Of a stretch of DNA of 24,936 nt, positions 1 through 9,100 are shown in pieces. Position numbers and translations under genes: made by a program. Origin of the DNA: Phoronis australis (Eukaryota; Phoronida; Phoronidae); the NCBI GenBank assembly GCA_002633005.1, contig NMRA01001161.1, positions 1-24,936 of the forward strand, given 5' to 3'. Each line of letters opens with the position of its first letter. Position 1 is the stretch's first letter. The notes under the pieces were generated by a model. That model worked only from the letters and a program-made list of their open reading frames with translations, had not been told where the DNA came from and searched no databases.

Positions 1-457
1 CAGAAAATACTTCGAAATTATATCCGAACAGACCCCAAACTCCTGCTAAGGACCTTATTGGCCTGCCGAACGTTGTAGGCTACGTTGTGTCCAAATATCA
101 ATAATCCGCAAGAGCGAAATAAAAACAACACGGTGTGATTTTAAGGGTTTTACATCGAAGTTTGATGATTTATTGGTGTTAAACGATGACTTTAAGCGAT
201 AAGCTGACACCAGTAACCCGTGTTGTGAACTGCTGAACAGACTGCATGTGAAAACGATGACGTCATTGGATAATTTCAACACCTCCGTCTGCCGTCAGGT
301 GTCAGGTAAGGCGCTCGTACGTGTGGTTATGGAGTAGAACTACTCGATCTAACTTGATTCAAGTTAGGTTGTTTTTTGGGTGGCATGCTCCTTGAATATT
401 CTTTATACCACAATATTAGCCTTGAATGGCAGATACAACCGTGTAATAACACATAAA
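1..457. other. Non-coding stretch
   Basis: No convincing coding exon was seen. The only structure noted is a perfect 19-nt palindrome at 349-367, with 9-nt arms CTAACTTGA / TCAAGTTAG around one base. Confidence 0.5.
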
Positions 458-479
458 GTTATCTCACTAGTGAGATAAC
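458..479. repeat. Perfect 22-bp palindrome
   Basis: The 22 bases from 458 to 479 read the same on both strands, with half-site GTTATCTCACT. It lies about 14 bases from the end of the tRNA-like segment at 493-570, on its 3' side when that segment is read on the - strand. It is probably part of the body of the same short interspersed element. It has no spacer, so it would form a cruciform or a dimeric binding site rather than an ordinary RNA hairpin. Confidence 0.85.
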
Positions 480-489
480 ATTTTGGCGG

Positions 490-570
490 GAAACCGAGGC
501 CGGATTCGAACCCGGGCCTCAAGCGTTTCGAGTAGCCGACATTACCACTACACAACTCAGCGGCTGACGT
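490..570 (-). repeat. tRNA-like SINE head or tRNA pseudogene
   Basis: Read on the - strand, this segment has a B-box-like T-arm, GGGTTCGAATCC (502-513), preceded by CCC and followed by GGCCTCGG, as in a tRNA T-stem. An A-box/D-loop-like TAGTGGTAAT lies about 35 bases upstream. The anticodon arm does not fold cleanly and the acceptor stem pairs poorly, so it is not called a functional tRNA. This is the expected look of a tRNA-derived SINE promoter (RNA polymerase III boxes A and B) or a decayed tRNA copy. The palindrome at 458-479 and AT-rich sequence would then be its body. Confidence 0.55.
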
Positions 571-589
571 CATCGAACGTGAAAATAGA

Positions 590-1285
590 ATACTTAAATG
601 AGCACGCGCACCAGCCGCATGTTCAGCAAAGGGCATTGCACCGACAATTATACGCTATGAAAAGTAAAACGCATAATTTCTATAAAAACGACAGTTTAAT
701 TCAGTGAATTTTTTCTCTCGTATTCTCTCACTTGTAAATCACCGATCTCCAATTTGAATGCTCGTATCGTGCCTTCCGGATCCTTTCACTTGAGCATTAT
801 ACTCAGTTACTATTGGTAACCTACTTTAGCAGACGATATTTTCCCGGTCGAAGCTGAGCGTGATCAAATGTGTAGTAAGCTATAATAGTTGCTAAACCTT
901 AATTTATATTTTCACTTTATTTCTATTTTGTTTAAATTTTTTCAGTTGGTTTTGAGTATAAGCACTATTTGACAAAAATAGCTCGGCTTTTCTAAAAAGG
1001 TCACGACCTCTGACCCCTGGCCTCTGACTTAGAAAGTAGTTATAAAGCCGAGGCGAGTCGAGAAAGGTAGATCGATTCATTGCAATGTTTCTCGTTCAGT
1101 ATGTGGTATAAATAGATTAGAGATTAGTACATGTTCTCAGTCGTTATCCCCCTTTTCTAGAGCCCTCTTGGATTTTGGAGAATTATCACCCTCGGGGCTA
1201 ACGCACCTCGGGCGATAATTCTCCAAAATCCACTCGGGCTCTAGATAACGGGGGATAACGACTGCGCCATGTAATAATCTATATT
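590..1285 (+). repeat. Hairpin-ended interspersed repeat, copy 1
   Basis: About 690 bases align in the same orientation with 15483-16060. Shared blocks include TACGCT.TGAAAAG near the left, CGATCTCCAA.TT, TTGGTTTTGAGTA.AAGCA and GAAAGTAGTTA.A.AGCCGAG, ending in the foldback at about 1117-1277. Divergence is substantial, so both copies look old. No coding capacity was seen. The right end is the long inverted repeat annotated separately. Family unknown to me; it could be a foldback-type non-autonomous DNA element. Confidence 0.75.
1117..1277. repeat. Long imperfect inverted repeat (foldback)
   Basis: Two arms of roughly 70 bases face each other around a short centre near 1195-1206. Perfect paired blocks are 1138-1152 with 1250-1264 (15 bp, CAGTCGTTATCCCCC), 1157-1165 with 1236-1244 (9 bp), and 1170-1187 with 1214-1231 (18 bp, GGATTTTGGAGAATTATC). 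Weaker pairing extends outward through CATGT. Transcripts through it would form a strong hairpin. Confidence 0.9.
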
Positions 1286-3265
1286 TATCAACAAATTCAA
1301 CCAGATGTGACTAATTGCACATGGCATCCAAATGCGATTAGTTACCACTGTCGAATACATCTTCAATTCGTCAACAATACGAGCAGATGACCTGGTTCGT
1401 GTAGAAAGCTTTTTATCAACAATTTTCAAGAAGAAACGTAAACCCTGCAATCAGCATGATACCTAATCCGTAACACTGCGATCGCCGCAGTTTGGTAACA
1501 TTTACTTTTCATGTTTCGAACCTTGATCCCGAAAAAAATTATACCCTGTCTTCAGACAACTCTTTGGTGCTTTGACTTGTTCTCTAATGTATATTTACGA
1601 CTCTGTGGATAATTATCGACACATTTTAAAGATTTAATGTCCAGCTTGGACTCGAAAGACCGACCATTTAACTCACGCAATGTCATCTTCAGCTTTCTTT
1701 GTCGCAGTGAGCCTCGATTTGAATTTTAAAGTCCGCCGCGTGAATTAGGTATTGCCACAGGTGGTGGGTCGAGGTCGACGTGGGTCGTTGGGGTTGTGGG
1801 TTGAGGAGATCGTGGATAGGGTGATGTGGGAATCAAGTGGGTTTTAGAACAATCCGCTTTGGGAAGAAACCTCGTTCGCAGTTTCCTTCCCATCACCTAA
1901 ATATATTGCGTAGTGCTGTCGAAGGCAAGAACATCGAATAAATGATCTTGCGGCCCCCGCAACCCATTTGAGAGTTTGTTTTGACCGTTCCACATCCATA
2001 TTTCCTTGCGGGTATGATGTGCTGGAATTACTCATGCGAATAGTTTAACCACACTACGAAGTAAGAGGTTTAAGCTGGGATTTAGCACATTGTGACTCAC
2101 TGTCAATGGCTAACTCATAAGGTATAGCATAGGAAGCAACAATAGAATCCAAGTAACAAAAACGTTAGCAGGCTCATCCCATCTGGCATTATTGCCAAAT
2201 GGGACTGCTACTCAAGTTGCAGGTACATGTAAGGCATCCAAGCGCCATTTTCGAATTTCAAATTGAGGGTTTAGCAACTAAATTAACTAAGAAGCGTTTT
2301 CTTGAGCCGTTGATAGCTTCGTCAATCCAGTTTGTAACGGAAATTGAATCCTATTGCGGTAAGGAATATTGTCAGACCAATTTTAAGAGTAAAAGACACA
2401 ATTCAATACTGGTTTTAGCACGAAAAACAGGACGAAGTGCATTTTGAAAAAACGGCACATGCATGTGGTACACGTAGGATTCAAAGAAGGGTTTTATTTT
2501 ATATTGCTACTGAATTTTCCAAAATCAAATCATTTGTCACGAAATTGTAGGCGACGTAAGAGTCCTGCAACTTGTGCATGTCAACTCTATTCGTTTCTGT
2601 ACTTTGTAGGAATGGGACGACATGTTAGCAGGTCGCGCACAATTGACTGCAAACACGTGTGAACTAAGACGTAGCTATCACCAATAGTAAGTAGTCCTAT
2701 GGTGTTTTTGATTACATAAGGATTTAAAATTAATTTCATTTCCCCAAGACTGATCCCAAATGTCAGACTAGAAACGTTCACCGTTTGATCCCTGACTGTG
2801 ATCCAAAACCCGGCTGTGAATTTGCCAACGTATATTGACGCCAACTTATTACTTAATCGCTGAAACAAAAAATGATATGCCGACTTTGTCAACCCGCAAA
2901 TGTTTGCATTAACTTGGAAAAAAAACTTACAAAATTGATTGAATCGGCAACATAAGGCTGAGGCGCAGTTAACAGACTGAAATGTGACCAAAGTTGGTTT
3001 AATTTTATTTCAAGTTACTTGTACAACCGAAAACCTTATGTCGACATTGTCTTCATGGAATTATTTTTCCGAAATTTCACCATCTGTATTGAAAGCACTA
3101 ATTAAGGTCTTAACTCAGACAAAACTTCAGTCTTGAACTATTAAACCTCCAACCACTTTCCACGAAAAGATTCAAGTGGGACACATGAACCTTCGGTTGG
3201 TTACTTTACAAAATCATTGCACTGTTATTGACCTCTTTCACGAACGCGGGGCGCTGCTGTTGTGT
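1286..3265. other. Non-coding stretch
   Basis: Intergenic or far-upstream intron sequence without a recognised gene. The longest open frame is 134 codons on the - strand (2587-2991). It has no recognisable domain and is not called as a gene. A TGG-rich patch (about 1755-1830) is simple sequence. Confidence 0.5.
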
Positions 3266-3293
3266 TGATCGAAAACGAGGCGCCTTGACAAAC

Positions 3294-3407
3294 ATGGCAT
3301 CGTCCTGCAAGGTTGTGTGGTCAAAAGATTTATCAACGTTACCAAAAATCAAGTTGTCTGATGTTGAATCGATCTCCAAAAAACATACCAATACTTACGG
3401 CAACTAG
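3294..3407 (+). CDS. Possible short first exon, function unknown
   Basis: A 37-codon frame starts at ATG 3294 (ACAAACATGG, a good Kozak context) and ends at TAG 3405. It begins MASSCKVVWSKDLSTLPK and reads like a soluble N-terminus, but no domain can be named. It lies 13 bases after a 16-base motif that also occurs, inverted, upstream of the THAP-like start near 5228. A bona fide gene would need further exons, and none was found. Low confidence; chance is a real alternative. Confidence 0.2.
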   Translation: MASSCKVVWSKDLSTLPKIKLSDVESISKKHTNTYGN

Positions 3408-3596
3408 ACTCTTACCCTCCTCAGTCATTCCTTAGTAGTTTTCCCTCTTTTGAAAAAGTGTGGAAGTCAGGGATATATCCAGGCTTTTTAGTCTTGAAAA
3501 ACCCTGCTCGCACCAGCTGGGCGAGTGCCACAAACTTGCTGCGAATTTAAATAAAAATCATCGTTTCGTGCACTGATGTCACCATCTATTAGGGCT

Positions 3597-4712
3597 ACCG
3601 TATTCGCTCTAATAAGCGCCCAGCGCCGGAGGGGGACTCTTTTTGTAGCCTACGGCAGTTAAAACCTGGTCTCCGAAACGGGTGAAATCGGAAGCTAGGA
3701 TTCATCAAATTTACGCGCTGTGACGTATGTGTAACCTACGACAGACTAGCTACAAAACTGTGGTGCATTGCTATCAAACTCTGTTGTTAAATTACGATCG
3801 TTTTAAAAAAATGTGCTGAAATCCCAGGGCGAAAACTTGCCGACTGATGCGTCGCTGCTTCGCGATCGTCGATAGGACAACTTGAATTCTTGAGTAAAAA
3901 TAGTTTCGACTCAAATTACCTGAAATCCTCCCAAATAGCCTTTCCTAAGATTCTTAAGTTCCTGTGGACTCGGAGTCGGGATTAACCGCAGATTAAGTCA
4001 AAATCTGCGCTAGATTGCACCCCGCAACGAGAAAAATCTGGACGAACACATATGCTGTTGTCACGTGACGTTTGTATTGAAGTGAGTCAGCTGGTGTGCA
4101 CCGAGTGAGCGAGCGCGTGTGTTTCATCAGTGTTCATTTGCCAGAGTAGCAGGCCCAATGAGCTGTATATGTAGTATATTTATCTCATTGAGCAGGCCCA
4201 CATGTTATATGTGGGCCCTAGCGCGCTCTTCTTGGCCAAGTTTCGATTCGCGGTTTTTATGATTTTTCGTGTACAAAGCAATCTGGATTCCTGTTGTGGG
4301 AGAAGATCTGTACGGGAAAGATACAATACCAATCCCGTTGACCGGAGTACGCTGTGTCTGTTCTGATCAGGGCCAGACCATGTAGTGTGACACTTTCCTC
4401 GCAAGATCAGCAAATTTGCGTTCTTTTTGAAGCACTGCGAAATGGTTTGAAGTGTACAGCCACGGCTAAATACCGACTTAGCGGCGAGGCTCGTAGTCTA
4501 CTAGAATTTACGCGCACAATGATTTTTCAGAACTGTCGGATATTATTGATAAATTGAATACATTTACTGTAGAATTTTAGAACTGTGAGGTAAGACATTT
4601 TTCGCACTGATATATACACATTCATGGACTAGGCGCTTATTTTAGCGAAGTCTGAAAGCGAGTGGGGACGCTTATAGGGGTATGGGCGCTTATTAGCACG
4701 AATGTTATAAAA
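3597..4712. mobile_element. Candidate non-autonomous DNA transposon
   Basis: The left end near 3597 reads TACCGTATTCGCTCTAATAAGCGCCCA. The right end near 4683-4712 reads, inverted, almost the same: GGGCGCTTATTAG then CGAAT. These look like terminal inverted repeats of about 25 bases. The motif GCGCTTATT or a variant recurs at about 4632, 4669 and 4687, as subterminal repeats often do. No transposase was seen inside. No target-site duplication could be identified, so two independent fragments of one repeat family remain possible. Confidence 0.45.
4194..4219. repeat. Short hairpin, 9-bp GC-rich arms
   Basis: GGCCCACAT (4195-4203) pairs with ATGTGGGCC (4209-4217) around the loop GTTAT. A 9-base unit GCAGGCCCA occurs twice just upstream (4150-4158 and 4192-4200), and CAATGAG / CTCATTG form a further inverted pair between them. 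Function unknown. Confidence 0.7.
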
Positions 4713-5070
4713 ATAATTTTGGCTAAAATGACATTGTACATTACAATAAGAAATCAGTTCCAAGAAATATGGTATGTCATTTGCTATGAGCACATGGACC
4801 GGTCTTCCATCTTTCTCCCCTTTTCTTCGTTTCGGACTAGTCCACAAATCCTTTGTGCACGACCACACACTGTGTTTTTTGACGAAGTCGCGTAACGAGT
4901 GACATATGTACTGAATCGGTAGGGTCGCACTGCGTCGATGTTTTTTACTGCCGTAGCATAGACACGATGACCAAACTGAACCTTAAATTCATGATAAAAA
5001 CAGCACAAGGAGGAGGAAAATTATTCATATTCATCTGGGAAACGATATATAGTGCTTTTGCGCTCTGAAA
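4713..5070. other. Non-coding stretch
   Basis: No exon, RNA gene or repeat could be supported here. Open frames on both strands overlap each other and have no domain. Confidence 0.4.
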
Positions 5071-5074
5071 TTCG

Positions 5075-5160
5075 CTCGCCACCGGGCGACCGGCAAGTCA
5101 ACTTCTACTCGCCCAGCACCATTTGTACTCGCATTGGCGACTGGGCGAGTGGCTAAGTAT
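5075..5160. repeat. GGCGA / TCGCC-rich repeat patch
   Basis: Several copies of TCGCC and GGCGA on alternating strands (for example TTCGCTCGCCACCGGGCGACCGGC, then ACTCGCCC and GGCGACTGGGCGAGTGGC) make this stretch GC-rich and self-complementary compared with its AT-rich surroundings. It interrupts the THAP-like reading frame and may be an insertion. Confidence 0.5.
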
Positions 5161-5164
5161 ATCC

Positions 5165-5228
5165 CTGGGAAGGATACCGACGAGTTATTACTGGAATTGG
5201 TACATTCAGCCACTGCACAGTACACCAT
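5165..5228 (-). pseudogene. THAP-like N-terminus, fragment
   Basis: Reading the - strand from ATG at 5228 (context GGCCATGG, a strong Kozak match) gives MVYCAVAECTNSSNNSSVSF. This is the usual opening of a THAP zinc finger: Met, a Cys pair (here Cys-x4-Cys), Asn, a short basic/polar stretch, then V-S-F. The family would continue with H-x-F-P, a Trp and a C-x2-H pair, but those are not seen. Instead the frame enters a GGCGA-rich stretch (5075-5160). It may be a first exon, an element truncated by insertion, or chance. Two YY1-like sites lie upstream at 5289-5313. Confidence 0.4.
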
Positions 5229-5285
5229 GGCCAGCTGATGATCACTCACGAGGGTTTATCATTGTGCCTCGTTTTCGATCAGTAT

Positions 5286-5316
5286 TTAAAGATGGCGCGG
5301 GAAGATGGCGCTTTCG
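5286..5316 (-). promoter_or_regulatory. Paired YY1-like sites (GCCATCTT)
   Basis: On the - strand the sequence GCGCCATCTTCCCGCGCCATCTTTAAA holds two GCCATCTT cores 15 bases apart. YY1 binds AAGATGGC, and such sites are often found close to the start of transcription in animal promoters. The pair lies about 60-85 bases upstream of the THAP-like ATG at 5228. Promoter function is inferred, not shown. Confidence 0.4.
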
Positions 5317-5339
5317 TGAAATAGGTGAATAATAGTTAA

Positions 5340-6001
5340 AATGAACTTATGCCATGTTTTGAGCTTATTTTAGGTTTTCATTATCATTATCCTTAGCCTT
5401 AAGATTCTCCTTCAGTTATCTTTAACTTAAATGTTGACTTAAACACGATCACACCCATTGCCAGTCGCAGAAATGTCACATGTGTACACCGAAGACCCGT
5501 CCAGCGTGTATGCCAATATATCTGCCAAGGCCCATATCACAAATTGAATTAGGTTTCTATTTACAATGTGCCCGAACGTCTGTTACGTAAAATGAATCAT
5601 TCTTTATTCAGATTAGTTCACACCAAAATCACTGTACGGGTAATTGCAACCTTGTAGCTCGTAAGATTGTATAGATGCTCTTTCCGATTCATTTAAAAAA
5701 AATTCTCCATAAAATTAAGTTCAGCTTAAATTAGTTTAATCACAGCATGTTCTCAAATGATGTTTTTTCAGCACAACTTCATTTTTTCAACGTAACCAGA
5801 ATTTTGAATTTCTTTGTCCTGAGTCTAATCTTTGAAAGTTAACTTGAAGTTATCACTGTTTTAATAGGATCTCAAGATAAATGTCAGTATTATGGCTTCC
5901 GCAGTTGAGTTCCTAGTTGTCGAATTCTTTATCGAAAAGAAGTGAAAAAAATGGTGGACTATGCATCACTCTTTCCTGATAAACAGAAGTTTTTTGTTCA
6001 G
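5340..6001 (+). other. Intron or upstream sequence
   Basis: AT-rich sequence without a recognised exon. It ends in a pyrimidine-rich tract and TTTTTTGTTCAG at 5990-6001, the favoured acceptor of the first visible CAP exon. The preceding CAP exon, which should carry the His-Asn...Arg stretch, was looked for and not found. Confidence 0.5.
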
Positions 6002-6188
6002 TTACTGCCCAGGAGTGTCGTACTTGTCATGGGAACCGAGTGGACAGAACTTGCGATATGGTTCCACTGCCATCAGTTACAAGATTAACTTTGCATCAGA
6101 AATTCTCGGTTGGTGGCAAGAGAAGACTCAGTACAACTACAGTACAGCCACCTGTGATTCTGGTAGAATATGCGGGCACTACTTGCAG
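6002..6188 (+). CDS. CAP domain exon (GQNL to CGHYLQ)
   Basis: The frame reads WEPSGQNLRYGS, then ILGWWQEKTQYNY, then CDSGRICGHYLQ, and stops being coding at the donor CAG|GTGCGT (6188/6189). These are CAP landmarks: the G-Q/E-N motif with the family glutamate replaced by Gln, a Trp-rich helix, and the CGHYTQ signature (CAP1 motif HYxQ, here with Leu for Thr). The acceptor is taken as TTTTTTGTTCAG|T (exon from 6002, incoming phase 2). A second AG at 6011-6012 would start the exon at 6013. An open frame continues into the intron, but without domain similarity. Confidence 0.82.
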
Positions 6189-9100
6189 GTGCGTATGATT
6201 TACTTGGCACACGTACGCAAACGCTGGTTATTTTGATACGTAAAATTCAATTGCACAAATTGCCATATACAAACGAAAGAGTATCCAAAGGGATCTTTCA
6301 CAGAGTCCAAGAGTGGGGCATACGGCTACTAGTCAAGAGTGTAATAAAAACTTTTAAATTAAACAAATACTTCCTCAAACGTGATTTCATTGTACATGTA
6401 TGGGACCATTACGAAAATTCGTTTGACGTTTTAGCAACCCAAGAAAGCACTCTTTCAACAAACCAATTTTCAGCTCAAACACAATTAAATGGCCGTCATT
6501 GACAACTTCTAACCAATTTTGTAAAGTGGACATCAATCAGGGAATTGATATGTATGAGCGACCTTACTCGGTTATAATACACCTCTGTTTGCATTTCTCC
6601 AACAACGACGATACACATTGTCTGCCAATCTTACTTTTTGACCTAATGACGTCATCTTATAATTAGTAGTGACCAGACATTTAGCCAATAGAATGCTTTT
6701 GTTCACGTGTTCAGTGCTATAGGTAACGATGCAAATGACGAAGTTGCGAATAAATCGTAAGTAGTCAAAGTTTTTAGTGAACCATAAATATTTCAATGGG
6801 CTTGATTCCGGTGGAGATATGCTCGCCGTATTACTTATGCAGATAAATGTGCTCACGCGATCAGAATTTCGAAGTGTGGTTTGCGTGTGATATGGAAGTC
6901 ATCAACGGACGTCCCACTTTGTTCTTAAAAAATTCCTACCATGAACCTGTGTCTTAAAAAGAATTTTATCGATAGCGTTTAGTATACCTGATCCTAAGAA
7001 ACAAGCCAAAAATTTTTAAAAATATATTATTGTTATCGGGTGGAAGACCGTCTCCGCCGTTGCTATTTTTACCAGTGCGATACTGAGAAGTTGTGAGGAA
7101 AGCCCGAGGCGAACAGCCTTTTTCAGACAGGGGCGTTTGTGGAGGATGTAGTAACAGCAATTTGACTATGATCGTCTCTGCGTTCAAATTTACTAAATAC
7201 GTGAAAGTTGCACAGAAATGTAACTCGTTTGTGCATCGCACGAGAGTGGGGAATGTCAGTGTGGAACATGTGATTCAGTCGGGAAAAACACTTTTTCGGC
7301 ACAATTCAATGAATCATGTAAGAAGCTGGTACCTTAGAGATGTTGAAACTCATATTATATCAAGCCTCTGCAGAAGCTAGTCTGATGTATGACTAATGTA
7401 GTATTGCTGATAAGTTGTTGCTGCTGTATAGCTAGAAATTACTGCCAGGCAGCAAAGGTCGAATGTATACCTATCGCAAAATTGTTTGGCACCTGCTCAG
7501 CACATCAAGCACATGACACAGGATACATATACATTTTGACACTGGCATGATGAAGCTGCAGTCTCTCTTCAAAAATTACCCAGTTGCGCGGAGTTCGAAC
7601 TCTGCAATAGGTCCAAGTGTTTGAAGTTCTGTGCGATATGTACAGTTTAGCGCACGCAATCTGATAAAGTATTCAGAACGACTAGTAATCTGTTCCGTAA
7701 GTCGATTCTGAGACAAAATCAATAGTGATGATTTCTAAATTAAGAAAATTGACATACTATTTTTTTATTGTCAGAATCGAACTCCAAGTTGACTGGGCTG
7801 TAGGTGACCGCATTAACATGTACATTTGATGTCATACCAAGTTAAATGATATCTGAAAATGGGAGAAGTTTATATATTTTATTAATTTATTCAATGTAAT
7901 ATGTGCAATGAGGGTAGCCCCACCAGTTCACACTGCTTTCCATGGGGGCCCTCAGTAAAAACAAACAAGGAGTAAGACAAAATAACAGAATTACAAAATG
8001 AAAGACAATATTTAAATAAGAAGCAAAGATTAAGAAATTAACAAGGAAAGTCCGATAAAAAATAAAAAATGAAATATGATAACTCAAAGAGAAAGAAATT
8101 AAGACAAGATAATTAACTAAAATATAAATATAAATAATTAAAAACAGAAATAAACAATAAAATTAAGACATCATGTAAATATACACTCATGTATTTTTGC
8201 AATCTTACACACACATACATAAACACATACATACATAAACAAACATACATACATACATACATACATACATACATACATACATACATACATGTACATACAT
8301 AAAAACAAACATGCAAATGAATGCACAACAAATATGTACACATGAGAAAAAATAGTCTGATATGGTGATACTGAATGTAAATTTGCTACACAGAACACAT
8401 CTACATGAAGTTAAATCAATTTTTATAATTCTTTTAAAGGTTATAAAGGATGATGCAGAATTGGCATCTGCAGGGAGAGTGTTCCTTAAATAAGACCCGC
8501 TGTAGGAAAATTATTTTCCCAGTTTCGTTTTTGGGTTTAGGAAGATTGAAATTTGATGATGATGAGGGCCTAACATTGTAGAGATTAGTAGTCATCTTAA
8601 ACTTAGCACTTATGTTGGGACAAGACGTTTAAAACTTTTGTACATACAGCAAGCAGATAGGAATTGATGTCTTGTGTAAATTGTCATTATTCCAGTCTCC
8701 GTATGAAAGCTTCCTGAATAATCCGGGCAGCCCTATTTTGGATAAGATGGATGGTTTTCAAATCCTTGTCTGATGCAACGTCCCACACCGGAAGGCAACA
8801 ATCTAAATGAGGTTGAATGATAGCATTAAAAAGGGTTTTCAGTGTTGCTGTGTTCACAAATTTTCTGATGCGTTTCAATACACTAATTTCCTTAGACGTG
8901 GTGAGAGAATTTAGGATTTTCATCATATATTAGTCCTAGATATTTAAAGGAATTCACGTTCTCAATTGGTCTTCCATCGATACTTTATGACAGGGTTTGG
9001 TTTCTAAATCTTTTGGGCGTGTGAAATGGAAGAGTTTTAGTTTTTGACACATTTAAGGATAATTTATTGGATATAAGCCAATCTGAAATAATTGCTAAAT

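Noticed and set aside
999-1040. AGGTCA/TGACC half-sites like nuclear-receptor elements in repeat copy 1
   Set aside because: The half-sites are not kept in copy 2 and spacing fits no standard pair, so chance within an old repeat is likelier.
2070-2120. SWDLAHCDSLSMANS frame resembling the W-D-x-x-L-A stretch of CAP domains
   Set aside because: It stops at once and has no splice sites or flanking CAP similarity.
2160-2215. Possible upstream CAP exon (AAATGGGACTGCTACTCAAG before CAG|GTACAT)
   Set aside because: Only a Lys-Trp-Asp match in one frame, with no His-Asn...Arg motif, cysteine or acceptor in phase.
6170-6502. 110-codon + strand open frame following the CAP exon
   Set aside because: It overlaps the CAP exon end in another frame and reads into intron sequence without any domain.
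7580-7615. B-box-like GAGTTCGAACTC suggesting a second tRNA-like unit
   Set aside because: No A box, T-stem or acceptor pairing was found at the right distance.
7887-8398. Hydrophobic and Tyr/Met/Val/Cys-repeat open frames on the - strand
   Set aside because: They are translations of the T-rich LINE 3' UTR and the (CATA)n microsatellite, not genes.
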